This document shows, in pieces, positions 19,442-29,711 of a DNA stretch of 64,000 nucleotides. The position numbers and the translations under genes were made by a program. This DNA comes from an uncultured Ruminococcus sp. Lineage in GTDB: Bacteria; Bacillota; Clostridia; Lachnospirales; Lachnospiraceae. Position 1 is the first letter of the stretch; every line of letters begins with the position of its first letter. The notes under the pieces are model-generated. The model was not told where the DNA came from. It did no database searches and was given only the letters and a program-made list of their open reading frames with translations. The stretch lies in NCBI GenBank assembly GCA_904418845.1, contig CAJFQC010000004.1:62001-126000 (forward strand). Direction: 5' to 3'.

Positions 19442-22298
19442 AGAGATCATTGACCGTATGAAAGAAGCATTTGACTATATATTAAAATCCAGGCTTGTCG
19501 TGCTTATTGTCGTCTTCTGCCTGACCTCCTCGGTGCTGATCGGCAGACTGTTCTATCTGCAGATTGTAAAAGGACAATACTACCTTGAGAATTATGAGCT
19601 GCAGATCAGAAAGACAAGACAGATTGATGCGACAAGAGGAAATATCTATGACAGGAACGGTAATCTCCTCGCCTACAATGAGCTTGCCTATTCCGTCACT
19701 ATTGAAGACACAGTGTCAACGGACATAAGCTCAGAGGAAAAGAATAAGATCATCAATGAGATTCTTGACAAGGTCCTCACTATTGTTGAGGCAAACGGTG
19801 ATTCAGTTATCGACAGTTTCGGCATCATTTTAGATTCCTCGGGGAACTATCAGTTTGCGGAGACAAATGAAACCCGGAGGCTTCGTTTTGTGGCGGATGT
19901 CTATGGGGAAAGATATACCGACGATCTGACAGAAGAGCAGAAAGGGCAGTCCGCGGGTGAACTCATCCATTATCTCTGCACAAAGCGTTATGGCATTGAC
20001 GACGGCGAAAATGATCCTGCATATGTTCTGAAGATGGTCAACATGAGATATGCCATGGGACTTAACAGTTATACGCAATATCTTACGACAACACTTGCTT
20101 CGGATGTCAGTGATAAGACCGCGGCGGCTATCATGGAAAACCAGTCGTCGCTTAAAGGAGTGGACATAGAAGAGGATTCTCTTAGAAGGTATGTGGACGG
20201 TGAATATTTTGCGTCCATCATCGGATACACCGGACAGATATCCCAGGAGGAGTATGATGCCCTGGATGAGGATGTCAAGGACAGATACTCTCTGTCAGAT
20301 GTCGTTGGAAAATCAGGGATTGAACAGGCATTTGACAGTGTTCTCCAAGGTGAAAAAGGAGAGACTACATTTTATGTGGATAATCTTGGCAAGGTTATAG
20401 ACACCGTCAGTTCAACAGATCCCAAGGCAGGCAACGACGTCTATCTGACTATCGACAAGAATATCCAGATGACGGCATACAACCTGCTGGAGGAAAAGCT
20501 GGCGGGAATTGTTTTAAGCAAGCTTCGGAATATCCTGGACTATGACCCTGCAAATGCAGGCGGGGCCGATAATATTATTATCCCTGTGGGGGATGCATAC
20601 TATGCGTTTATTGCCAACGGCATCACGGATATGAACCATCTGGGAAGCGAGAAGGCGGGCAGCGCTGAAAGGGCTATTTATGCTGTATTTACTAAAAAGA
20701 GGGAAAGCACTTTAAATGAGCTGAAAAATCATTTTGAAAATCCAAATGCGCCCGCATATAAAGATCTTTCCAACGAAATGCAGGCATATATGGATTATGT
20801 CTGCGACACGGTTTTAAAGGAATACACCGGAGTGCTGCTCTCTGACCAGATTGATTCAGAGGACGAGACGCAGATCGCATGGGCAAAGGAGGAAACGATC
20901 AGCCTTTATACGTATTTGAACTATGCGATCTCACAGAACTGGATCGATACATCAAAGCTGGAAGGAGGCACTTACTCCAGTTCAGACGAGATATATCAAA
21001 GCCTGATCACCTACCTGCAAGAATATTTATCAGAGGACAGTAATTTCGACAAACTTCTCTATAAATATCTTATAAAATCAGGGAGTATCACCGGGAATCA
21101 GATCTGTGCGGCCGCTTACGAACAGGGGAATGTCCCTATGGACGAGGATACTTATAACAATCTCTTAAGCGGTGCGTCAGACGCGTATTACTGGCTTTAC
21201 AGCAAGATACAGTCTCTTGAGATCACACCGGGACAATTAGGGCTTGAACCTTGTTCCGGGGGGATTGTGGTGACAGATCCCAATTCAGGATCCGTGCTTG
21301 CCTGTGTTTCCTACCCGGGATACGACAACAATCGTCTGGCCAATACAATGGATTCGGCCTATTACAACAAACTGAACACAGGGCTGGCAAGGATCTTTTA
21401 TAACAGGGCAACGCAGGAACTGACCGCCCCGGGATCTACTTACAAGATGGTCTCCTCAACAGCGGGCCTGGAGGAGGGCGTGATCAGTACGGGTTCTACG
21501 ATTTACTGCAGCGGAATATTTGAAACAGTTACGCCCAACCCGAAGTGCTGGATCTATCCCAACGGGGGACATGGTTCCCTGAATGTTGTGCAGGCGATCC
21601 GCCACTCATGTAATGTATTCTTCTATCAGATGGGATATGACTTAAGTATTGATCAGGATGGAAATTATGACAGTGATCTGGGAACGGACAGGCTTGCCAA
21701 ATATGCCTCGCTCTATGGGCTGGGAGAGAAGTCAGGCCTTGAGATACCGGAAGCAGAACCGCATCTGTCCGATGAATACTCGATCCAGTCGGCTATCGGA
21801 CAGGGAAATAACAGTTTCACGGTCAGCCAGTTGAACCGTTATGTTACTGCGGTGGCAAACAGCGGCACTGTCTATGACCTGACCCTGATCGATAAGACGA
21901 CGGATTCGAATGGAAAGCTTATCAAGGACTATGCGGCTGAGGTCGTGAACGATATCAGCAGTGAGATCAGTTCCGCCACATGGGAAGCAATCCATGAAGG
22001 AATGCGGCAGATGGTAAGCAGTTCCAGTATATTTACAGGACTTGATTTCTCAATGGCAGGAAAGACAGGAACTGCCCAGCATAATGACCAGCATGCGGAT
22101 CACGTGCTTTTCGTAGGATATGCGCCCGCGGAATCACCGGAGCTGTCCGTTGCCGTCCGTATCACATATGGATATAATTCCGGTTACTCCGCCGAGATCG
22201 GCAGAGATATCGCAAAAGTGTACTTTAATCCGGAAGCTGTAAATGACGTTGTAACAGGACAGGCCGCACAACTTGGAGCAGGTATCGAAGGCGACTAA
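19434..22298 (+). CDS. mrdA: Penicillin-binding protein 2-type transpeptidase (unusually long, about 950 aa)
   Basis: TRGNIYDRNGNLLAYNE, active site APGSTYKM, SCNVFFYQMG, KTGTAQ; start TTG 19434 or GTG 19422. Confidence 0.88.
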   Translation: MFREIIDRMKEAFDYILKSRLVVLIVVFCLTSSVLIGRLFYLQIVKGQYYLENYELQIRKTRQIDATRGNIYDRNGNLLAYNELAYSVTIEDTVSTDISSEEKNKIINEILDKVLTIVEANGDSVIDSFGIILDSSGNYQFAETNETRRLRFVADVYGERYTDDLTEEQKGQSAGELIHYLCTKRYGIDDGENDPAYVLKMVNMRYAMGLNSYTQYLTTTLASDVSDKTAAAIMENQSSLKGVDIEEDSLRRYVDGEYFASIIGYTGQISQEEYDALDEDVKDRYSLSDVVGKSGIEQAFDSVLQGEKGETTFYVDNLGKVIDTVSSTDPKAGNDVYLTIDKNIQMTAYNLLEEKLAGIVLSKLRNILDYDPANAGGADNIIIPVGDAYYAFIANGITDMNHLGSEKAGSAERAIYAVFTKKRESTLNELKNHFENPNAPAYKDLSNEMQAYMDYVCDTVLKEYTGVLLSDQIDSEDETQIAWAKEETISLYTYLNYAISQNWIDTSKLEGGTYSSSDEIYQSLITYLQEYLSEDSNFDKLLYKYLIKSGSITGNQICAAAYEQGNVPMDEDTYNNLLSGASDAYYWLYSKIQSLEITPGQLGLEPCSGGIVVTDPNSGSVLACVSYPGYDNNRLANTMDSAYYNKLNTGLARIFYNRATQELTAPGSTYKMVSSTAGLEEGVISTGSTIYCSGIFETVTPNPKCWIYPNGGHGSLNVVQAIRHSCNVFFYQMGYDLSIDQDGNYDSDLGTDRLAKYASLYGLGEKSGLEIPEAEPHLSDEYSIQSAIGQGNNSFTVSQLNRYVTAVANSGTVYDLTLIDKTTDSNGKLIKDYAAEVVNDISSEISSATWEAIHEGMRQMVSSSSIFTGLDFSMAGKTGTAQHNDQHADHVLFVGYAPAESPELSVAVRITYGYNSGYSAEIGRDIAKVYFNPEAVNDVVTGQAAQLGAGIEGD

Positions 22299-22314
22299 GA
22301 GATGGGGGATGGAT

Positions 22315-22959
22315 ATGGACAGGCTGGTAACGATCAGAAGCAGCCGGTACGGGCTGGATATCGAACTGGAGGAAAAGGCTGACTTTGAAATGCTGCTCGA
22401 TATTCTCTCCGAAAAATTTAAGGAGTCTGCCCGTTTTTTCAAAGATGCGAAGATGGCGCTCAGCTTCAGCGGGAGGCCGCTCAGCCGCGAAGAAGAGGAA
22501 CGCATCCTTGATATCATAAGTGAATATACACAGATCGATATTCTCTGCGTAGTTGAACAGAACGATAAAAATGAACTGCTGTACAGAAGCATTGTGGAAC
22601 AGTCTCTTTCCGAAAAAGAAAAAGGAGAGGGGCAGTTCTACAGAGGGACTTTAAGAAAGAGGCAGGTGCTGGAATCAGAGGCCGGCATCGTTATCCTCGG
22701 GGACGTCGAACCGGAGGCACGTGTTATCGCAAGAGGCAGCATTATCGTAGTTGGAACACTCTACGGTGCGGCCCATGCAGGTGCAGCCGGCGACAGAGAT
22801 GCGTTCGTCGTGGCTCTGTCCATGCAGCCCAGACACCTTCGCATTGCGGATGTGGAGGCAAAGAGGCAGCTTATTTATCAGGAGAGCATGAGTATAAAAG
22901 GCCCCAAGATCGCTGTGATCGACGGGAACCGCATCTATCTCGATCCCCTTGTGGATTGA
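22315..22959 (+). CDS. minC: Septum site-determining protein MinC
   Basis: C-terminal beta-helix GDVEPEARVIARGSIIVVGTLYGAAHAGAAGD; upstream of minD. Confidence 0.9.
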   Translation: MDRLVTIRSSRYGLDIELEEKADFEMLLDILSEKFKESARFFKDAKMALSFSGRPLSREEEERILDIISEYTQIDILCVVEQNDKNELLYRSIVEQSLSEKEKGEGQFYRGTLRKRQVLESEAGIVILGDVEPEARVIARGSIIVVGTLYGAAHAGAAGDRDAFVVALSMQPRHLRIADVEAKRQLIYQESMSIKGPKIAVIDGNRIYLDPLVD

Positions 22960-22990
22960 CCGTTAAAAGTTTTTTAGGAGGAAAAGCAGC

Positions 22991-23782
22991 ATGGGAGAGG
23001 TTATCGTCATTACATCAGGAAAAGGCGGGGTCGGTAAAACGACAACGACGGCAAATATCGGAATCGGGTTATCAAACCTCGGAAAAAAGGTCATCGTCAT
23101 CGACACGGATCTGGGACTCCGCAACTTAGACGTGGTTATGGGACTGGAAAACCGGATTGTATACAATATAGTGGACGTCATAGAAGGGAGCTGCCGGTTA
23201 AAACAGGCGCTGATCAAGGATAAAAGATTTCCTGAGCTCTATCTGCTCCCCTCCGCACAGACAAAAGATAAATCCAGTGTCTCGCCGGAACAGATGAAAA
23301 AACTTATAGAAGATATCAGAGATGAATTTGACTTCATCCTGCTGGACTGTCCGGCCGGGATTGAGCAGGGATTTCAGAACGCGATCGCAGGAGCGGACCG
23401 CTCGATTGTGGTGACCACCCCGGAAGTCTCGGCAATCCGCGACGCGGACCGCATCCTCGGCCTTCTTGAGTCCGCCGGGATACGCAGGAACGACCTTCTG
23501 ATCAACCGTCTGAGGATTGATATGGTGCGAAAGGGAGATATGATGTCCGTGGAGGATGTCACTGAGATCCTGGCCGTAGATCTGCTGGGAGTGATCCCTG
23601 ATGACGAGCAGGTTGTCATTGCCACCAATCAGGGCGAGCCCGTAGTAGGGGAGGAGTGCCTCGCAGGAAGAGCTTACATAGATATATGCAGAAGACTGGC
23701 AGGAGAGGACATACCCATCGAAGATTATTCAAAGCCGGAAGGCCTGCTGGAAAAGATCTCCAGTCTGTTCCACAGGAATTAG
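22991..23782 (+). CDS. minD: Septum site-determining protein MinD
   Basis: VITSGKGGVGKTTTTANIG deviant Walker A; C-terminal amphipathic LLEKISSLFHRN. Confidence 0.97.
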   Translation: MGEVIVITSGKGGVGKTTTTANIGIGLSNLGKKVIVIDTDLGLRNLDVVMGLENRIVYNIVDVIEGSCRLKQALIKDKRFPELYLLPSAQTKDKSSVSPEQMKKLIEDIRDEFDFILLDCPAGIEQGFQNAIAGADRSIVVTTPEVSAIRDADRILGLLESAGIRRNDLLINRLRIDMVRKGDMMSVEDVTEILAVDLLGVIPDDEQVVIATNQGEPVVGEECLAGRAYIDICRRLAGEDIPIEDYSKPEGLLEKISSLFHRN

Positions 23783-23794
23783 GAGGACACGCAT

Positions 23795-24004
23795 ATGAGT
23801 GTACATTCTGTTTCTGTTGCAAAAGAAAGACTGAAAAACCTGCTTATCTCGGACCGGATGCAGTGTTCGCCGGAGGCGGCGGACAGGCTGGCCGGTGATC
23901 TTTACCACACAGTCTCAAAATACATGGAGATCAAGAGGGAGAATTTTGACATCACAGTAACACGAACAGATATACATATAAAATACATGGGAGAAAAGAA
24001 TTGA
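23795..24004 (+). CDS. minE: Cell division topological specificity factor MinE (short)
   Basis: SVAKERLKNLLISDRM...VSKYMEIKRENFDITV; between minD and rodA. Confidence 0.88.
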   Translation: MSVHSVSVAKERLKNLLISDRMQCSPEAADRLAGDLYHTVSKYMEIKRENFDITVTRTDIHIKYMGEKN

Positions 24005-25137
24005 AGTCTATTTTAAAAAATATCAAGCTGCATTATCACCTGAAAGAATATCGCTTTAGTCTGGCGGCGCTTGTGATTGTGCTTTCCATTATCGGTGTAT
24101 TTATGGTAAGGAGCGCCAGGCCTGACCTGATGGGCAGACAGATCATAGGAGTGGTCCTTGGGGCCATCGCTATGGTCGTCATATCCCTGATCGACTATAA
24201 ATGGATTTTAAACCTGTACTGGCCCATCTACATTTTTAATCTAGTCCTTTTGGCGGCAGTATGGATCCCCGGACTGGGCGTAGTGGTAAACGGGGCGCGG
24301 CGCTGGCTGAATCTGGGATTTACCCAGCTCCAGCCGTCGGATCTGACGAAGATCCTTATGATCTTATTTTTTGCCAGATTCCTCGCGGACAGGGAGAAAG
24401 ATATCAGCCGTCCGAAGGTTATTCTCCAGGCAGCGGCCCTTATTGTGCCGTCACTTGCCATGATATACAGCCAGCCGAATCTTTCGACGACTATCTGTAT
24501 CGCCGGACTGTTCTGCGCACTGATGTTCCTTGGAGGATTGAGCTATAAATTCGTCGGTACAGTGCTTGCCATTACGGTTCCTGCAGTGATCCTGTTCCTT
24601 GTGATCGCAGTGCAGCCCAACCAGCCGATTCTCAAGGACTATCAGCAGGACCGCATCCTTGCATGGCTGGAACCGGAGGAGTATGCCAGCGCAGAATCTT
24701 ACCAGCAGCTAAATTCCCTGCGGGCCATCGGTTCCGGGCAGCTCTCGGGGAAAGGATATAATAACGATGATACGATGTCTGTGAAAAACGGAAACTTCGT
24801 TCTGGAGCCTCAGACAGACTTTATTTTTGCTATAATCGGTGAGGAATTAGGATTTGTGGGTTGTTGTGCTGTCATTTTTTTGCTATTATTGATTGTGATA
24901 AGTTGTATTTTGACCGGCTTAAGAGCGAAAGACACCGAGGGACGTATCATCTGCGGCGGAGTAGCCGCACTGATAGGGATACAAAGCTTTATCAATATCG
25001 GTGTGGCGACGATGATACTTCCGAATACCGGTCTGTCGCTCCCATTCGTAAGTTATGGACTGACCTCTCTTGTATGCTTTTTTATGGGGATTGGTTTTGT
25101 ACTTAATGTCGGCTTGCAGCCTAACAAATATCAGTAA
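24001..25137 (+). CDS. rodA: RodA/FtsW-family SEDS glycosyltransferase
   Basis: GARRWLNLGFTQLQPSDLTKI; DFIFAIIGEELGFVG; LPFVSYG. Confidence 0.93.
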   Translation: MKSILKNIKLHYHLKEYRFSLAALVIVLSIIGVFMVRSARPDLMGRQIIGVVLGAIAMVVISLIDYKWILNLYWPIYIFNLVLLAAVWIPGLGVVVNGARRWLNLGFTQLQPSDLTKILMILFFARFLADREKDISRPKVILQAAALIVPSLAMIYSQPNLSTTICIAGLFCALMFLGGLSYKFVGTVLAITVPAVILFLVIAVQPNQPILKDYQQDRILAWLEPEEYASAESYQQLNSLRAIGSGQLSGKGYNNDDTMSVKNGNFVLEPQTDFIFAIIGEELGFVGCCAVIFLLLLIVISCILTGLRAKDTEGRIICGGVAALIGIQSFINIGVATMILPNTGLSLPFVSYGLTSLVCFFMGIGFVLNVGLQPNKYQ

Positions 25138-25151
25138 GGAGAGGGACGGTT

Positions 25152-25547
25152 ATGAATATCGGACTGATCGCACATGATGCGAAAAAAAAACTGATGCAGA
25201 ATTTTTGTATCGCATACCGCGGAATCCTCAGCAAACACGACCTTTGTGCTACTGAGACAACAGGAATGCTCGTGGAGAGTGTGACGAACCTGAGCATCCA
25301 CAAATTTCTTGCCGGGCATCTTGGGGGAAAACAGCAGCTCGGATCTGAGATCGAGCACAACAACATTGATCTGCTCATCTTTTTCCGTGACCCGCTTTCA
25401 CCCCGGTCCCATGAACCGGATGTAAATGATATCGTAAAACTATGTGATATGTATAATATACCGATCGCTACAAATATTGCGACGGCGGAGGCGCTTATTC
25501 TGGCGCTTGACAGAGGAGATCTAGACTGGCGTGAGATGTACAAATAA
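25152..25547 (+). CDS. mgsA: Methylglyoxal synthase
   Basis: NIGLIAHDAKKKLMQNFCIAY...LGGKQQLGSEIEHNNIDLLIFFRDPL; NIATAEALI. Confidence 0.95.
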   Translation: MNIGLIAHDAKKKLMQNFCIAYRGILSKHDLCATETTGMLVESVTNLSIHKFLAGHLGGKQQLGSEIEHNNIDLLIFFRDPLSPRSHEPDVNDIVKLCDMYNIPIATNIATAEALILALDRGDLDWREMYK

Positions 25548-26565
25548 TACAAGGATTTATAAAAAAAGGCAGCAGAGACAGAGAAGAAGGAGAAGGCAGG
25601 CAAGAGCGGCGGCTCTTTTGATCTCGCTGATCATTCTGGCCGGTGCGGGCGCCCTGGGCGGCTTTATTCTCTGGGACAATTCGAAAAATTATACGTTATC
25701 CTATGAACAGACTGCCTATAACAAAGCTCTGTATCAGGGAGAGTTGTTTGCGCGGGATTTGTGCGTGTCCTCAGAAGAAGTGGCTCTGGAGGGATTCGAA
25801 CCGGACAGCGAGCTCCACTCGGCGGGACTTTTTGACCTGTCGCAGGAAAAAGTTCTGTGCGGATATAAGATATTTGATCAGGCCTATCCTGCCAGTACGA
25901 CAAAGATTTTGACTGCGTATCTGGCTTTTAAATACGGAAATGTGGACGATACAGTTACTGTCAGCGAGCATGCGACAGATTTCGGCTGGGACTCGTCTTT
26001 GGCCGGATTAAAGCCGGGAGACACGCTGACCCTGTATGATCTTCTGTGTGGTCTTATGATACGTTCAGGAAATGACTGTGCAACAGCTATCGCAGAATAT
26101 ATATCAGGAAGCGAAGAAGCCTTCGTAGAGCTGATGAACACAGAAGCAGCGGCCCTCGGCGCGACAGGCACGCATTTTGCCAATCCCCATGGACTTCATG
26201 CGGATGACCACTATACGACCGCCTATGATCTGTATCTGATCTTTAATGAGTGCATCAAGGACCAGCGTTTCATGGAGATCATCTCCATGGATTCTTACTC
26301 TGCGGATATCACTGATGCCGGCGGCACAGTCCGCACGGAGACATGGACCCCGACAAATTATTACGCGTCCGGCAATGCCACAGCGCCGGATAATGTCCGC
26401 GTCATAGGAGGTAAGACTGGGACGGAAGATCTGGCGGGCAACTGTCTCATCCTGTATAATGAAAATACAGAGGGAAATCCTTTTGTCTCTGTCATCATGG
26501 GGGCCCCGGATAAGACTACACTGTATGAAGAGATGAATCAGTTGTTTTCAGCGGGGATCATCTAA
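25531..26565 (+). CDS. D-alanyl-D-alanine carboxypeptidase (SLK family)
   Basis: YPASTTKILTAYLAF (SxxK), RSGNDCATAIAEY (SxN), GGKTGTEDLAGNC (KTG). Confidence 0.93.
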   Translation: MRCTNNTRIYKKRQQRQRRRRRQARAAALLISLIILAGAGALGGFILWDNSKNYTLSYEQTAYNKALYQGELFARDLCVSSEEVALEGFEPDSELHSAGLFDLSQEKVLCGYKIFDQAYPASTTKILTAYLAFKYGNVDDTVTVSEHATDFGWDSSLAGLKPGDTLTLYDLLCGLMIRSGNDCATAIAEYISGSEEAFVELMNTEAAALGATGTHFANPHGLHADDHYTTAYDLYLIFNECIKDQRFMEIISMDSYSADITDAGGTVRTETWTPTNYYASGNATAPDNVRVIGGKTGTEDLAGNCLILYNENTEGNPFVSVIMGAPDKTTLYEEMNQLFSAGII

Positions 26566-26584
26566 AAGAGCACATTGTATGTAA

Positions 26585-26628
26585 AGCCTTCCGTGGTCCT
26601 GAAGGTTCGGGGCCGGAAGGCTCTTTAT
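26585..26628 (+). terminator. Probable terminator
   Basis: AGCCTTCCG...CGGAAGGCTCTTTAT stem. Confidence 0.65.
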
Positions 26629-26638
26629 ATAATATATT

Positions 26639-26842
26639 CTATTCCGACATCCCTCTGATCCTTCCGAAGAAACTGATCAGATACAGTCCGCACAGTCCGA
26701 CGATAGTATAGATGATTCTCGACAGCCAGCTTAAGTTTCCAAACAGGAATGCCACCAGGTCGAATCTGAAGATCCCCACCAGCAGCCAGTTGAGCGCCCC
26801 CATGATCACAAGCGTCAGAGCAGTGTAATCAAACCATTTCAT
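26639..26842 (-). CDS. DUF378-family small membrane protein
   Basis: MKWFDYTALTLVIMGALNWLLVGIFRFDLVAFLFG...RIIYTIVGLCGLY; AAGGAGGAG SD on minus strand. Confidence 0.9.
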   Translation of the reverse strand: MKWFDYTALTLVIMGALNWLLVGIFRFDLVAFLFGNLSWLSRIIYTIVGLCGLYLISFFGRIRGMSE

Positions 26843-26960
26843 TCGATCTCCTCCTTTTTGAATATTTACAATATCTGTATTATTACCTTAAAAACTGGAA
26901 ATATACATCAAAAAATGCTATACTTATTTAGCTATTGATTACAGGAGGTGCCGTCTGATT

Positions 26961-28358
26961 TTGACATCAGGAAAGAGAAAGTCCACTAACATAAAGACTT
27001 ATAAAAATAAAAAAGAATTAAACTTAGGGCTCCTTTTGTTTGCGGTTGTGTTCATATACCTTGTGGTTACGGTGGTCATGTATCTTACGGGAGAAAATAT
27101 CTCTGTTTATGAAGTGCGTAAGGGAAGTATCGTAAAGGATAACTCTTACACCGGACTTATTATCCGTCAGGAGAGCGCAGTCATGACAGAGGCGGCGGGA
27201 TATATCAATTATTATCAGAACGAGAACACCAAGGTTAAGGCAGGAACATATATCTATGCGCTCTCCCCTGAGAAGCTTGATACATCGAAAGCCTCCGAAG
27301 AGGATACCGCCGCTGCGGCAGAGCTTAATCCGGAGATTCAGGCAGGGATTATATTTCAGATACAAAATTTCAATGAAAATTACCATCCGGAGGATTTCAG
27401 CGCTGTCTACTCACTTAAAAATGAAATCAGTGCATCGCTTCAAGAAGCGTTTAGTTCCAGATGCACAGATCATCTTAGCACGCTGATCTCTGAAAGTGGA
27501 TTTGATGTGACATCATACGCTACCCCTCAGGACGGTGTTGTGGCATTCACAGTGGATGGGTATGAGTCTCTGACAAAGGATACGTTTACAAAAGAAAATT
27601 TTGACCGGTCTGTCTATGAAAGCACCGTACTCTCTGATCAGATGAAAGCAGAACAGGGAAGCCCGGCATACCGGCTTATTACGAGTGAAAACTGGTCCGT
27701 GATCGTACCGCTTGATAAGGAGACGGCCGAGGATTTAAAAAAAGAGGAAGTTACCAGCATCAGAGTCCGGATTGACAAGGACAGTGAAACACTGTGGGCT
27801 GATTTTTCTGTTCTGTCGAAAGACGGCGACTATTATGGCTGTCTTGATTTTGATAATTCAATGATCCGCTATGCGGAAGACCGTTATTTAAATGTAGAAC
27901 TGATCCTTGAAGATGAGAGCGGGCTGAAAATTCCAAAATCTTCTGTTGTTGAAGAAAAGTTCTTCGTCATACCGGAAGACTACATTACAAACGGAGGCAA
28001 CAGCTCTTCTGACGGTGTGATGGTGAAAAACAAAAACGGAGAAGTGGAATTCCATGCGATCGATATCTACGGCAGCGCTGAGGATGGAGAAGTGTGCGTC
28101 AGCAGAGACGATATCAAAGAAGGAACTGTGCTGGTCAAACCAGAAGCATCGGAGACATATACGATCGGAAAAACAAAGTCTTTGCAAGGCGTCTACAATA
28201 TTAATAAGGGATATGCGGTGTTTAAGAGAGTCACGATCCTCTGTGAGAACGATGAGTATTATATTGTTCGGGAAGGGGACAGCTATGGGCTTTACAACTA
28301 TGACCATATCGTGCAGAACGGGTCCAGCGTCAGCTCGGAGGAAGTTGTTTTCCAGTAA
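26961..28358 (+). CDS. HlyD-like membrane-anchored protein
   Basis: N-terminal TM, VRKGSIVKDNSYTGLIIRQESAVMTEAAGYINYYQNENTKVKAGTYIY biotinyl-lipoyl-like region; TTG start after AGGAGGTG. Confidence 0.65.
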   Translation: MTSGKRKSTNIKTYKNKKELNLGLLLFAVVFIYLVVTVVMYLTGENISVYEVRKGSIVKDNSYTGLIIRQESAVMTEAAGYINYYQNENTKVKAGTYIYALSPEKLDTSKASEEDTAAAAELNPEIQAGIIFQIQNFNENYHPEDFSAVYSLKNEISASLQEAFSSRCTDHLSTLISESGFDVTSYATPQDGVVAFTVDGYESLTKDTFTKENFDRSVYESTVLSDQMKAEQGSPAYRLITSENWSVIVPLDKETAEDLKKEEVTSIRVRIDKDSETLWADFSVLSKDGDYYGCLDFDNSMIRYAEDRYLNVELILEDESGLKIPKSSVVEEKFFVIPEDYITNGGNSSSDGVMVKNKNGEVEFHAIDIYGSAEDGEVCVSRDDIKEGTVLVKPEASETYTIGKTKSLQGVYNINKGYAVFKRVTILCENDEYYIVREGDSYGLYNYDHIVQNGSSVSSEEVVFQ

Positions 28359-28396
28359 CGAATCATCTGTTAAAGCATATTCAAGGAGGAGATACA

Positions 28397-29089
28397 GTGC
28401 TTAGAGAAAATCTTCAGGAGACAGAGGAAAGAATAGCGGCCGCGTGCAGCCGGGCGGGAAGGGATCGGAGCGAGGTGACACTGGTGTCAGTCAGCAAGAC
28501 AAAACCCGTGCAGATGCTCCGGGAGGCATATGAGCTCGGGGTCCGTGTGTTCGGTGAGAATAAGGTGCAGGAGATACGTGATAAATATGAGCTTCTGCCA
28601 AAGGATATCGAATGGCATATGATCGGACATCTCCAGACAAACAAAGTAAAATATATTGTAGATAAGGTAAAACTGATCCACTCGGTAGATTCTTTGAAAT
28701 TAGCGGAAGTGATAGAAAAAGAGGCTGCTAAGCATGACTGTATCGTGGATATTCTGCTGGAAGTAAATGTGGCGGAGGAAACTAGTAAATTTGGCCTGAA
28801 AACAGTAGAAGTTATCCCGTTTGCGAAAAAAATTGCACAATTTTCTCATATAAATATGCGCGGTCTTATGACAATTGCACCATTTGTTGATGATCCCGAG
28901 AAAAATCGCACAATTTTCAGAGATTTACATAAATTATATGTTGACATAAAGAAAAAAAACATTGATAATGGTACTGTGAGCATACTTTCTATGGGGATGA
29001 CCAATGATTATGAAGTGGCGATCGAGGAGGGGGCTACCATGGTTCGGATCGGCACAGGAATTTTTGGTGCCAGAGACTACAACATCTGA
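28397..29089 (+). CDS. YggS-family PLP homeostasis protein
   Basis: VTLVSVSKTKPVQMLREAYELGVRVFGENKVQE...WHMIGHLQTNK; SMGMTNDYEVAIEEGATMVRIGTGIFG. Confidence 0.95.
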   Translation: MLRENLQETEERIAAACSRAGRDRSEVTLVSVSKTKPVQMLREAYELGVRVFGENKVQEIRDKYELLPKDIEWHMIGHLQTNKVKYIVDKVKLIHSVDSLKLAEVIEKEAAKHDCIVDILLEVNVAEETSKFGLKTVEVIPFAKKIAQFSHINMRGLMTIAPFVDDPEKNRTIFRDLHKLYVDIKKKNIDNGTVSILSMGMTNDYEVAIEEGATMVRIGTGIFGARDYNI

Positions 29090-29159
29090 TGTAGTTTTCT
29101 GGAAGAGAGTATGAAATAAAAATTGCGTATTCAAAAAACGCAAGATAGGAGTGTAAAAA

Positions 29160-29705
29160 ATGGGTGTATTTGATAAATTTCTGGACATCATGAAATTGAA
29201 TGATGATGACTATGATGATGATTTCTATGATGAGGAGGATTACCTCGACGAGGAGGAATTTGAAGAGAAGCCTCAGCGCCGTTCATTATTTGGGAAGAAG
29301 AATACGAAGGGAGATAACTTCGATGATTTTGATATGGAGGAGGACAAAAAGTTCCAGCCTTCAGCGTCTAATAAAGTAACACCGATGAGACATCCGGCCG
29401 CAAGAAAAGGCGGCAACATGGAGGTTTGTGTTGTAAAACCGTCTTCAGTAGATGATTCCAGGGAGATCACAGAAACGCTTCTTTCCGGGCGCACTGTTAT
29501 CCTGAATCTGGAGGGAATGGATCTTGAGATCGCACAGCGTATCATAGACTTTATTTCAGGCGCTACATTTGCGATCAGCGGTAACCTTCAGAAGATTTCA
29601 AACTATATCTTCCTTGTGACACCTACAAATGTCGATATCTCAGGTGATCTTCAGGATCTCCTCGGCGGTTCTATGGAAACACCGAGCATGAGAGGAAGAT
29701 ATTAA
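29160..29705 (+). CDS. sepF: Cell division protein SepF
   Basis: Acidic N-terminus and VVKPSSVDDSREITETLLSGRTVILNLEGMDLEIAQRIIDFISG. Confidence 0.94.
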   Translation: MGVFDKFLDIMKLNDDDYDDDFYDEEDYLDEEEFEEKPQRRSLFGKKNTKGDNFDDFDMEEDKKFQPSASNKVTPMRHPAARKGGNMEVCVVKPSSVDDSREITETLLSGRTVILNLEGMDLEIAQRIIDFISGATFAISGNLQKISNYIFLVTPTNVDISGDLQDLLGGSMETPSMRGRY

Positions 29706-29711
29706 TCCATC

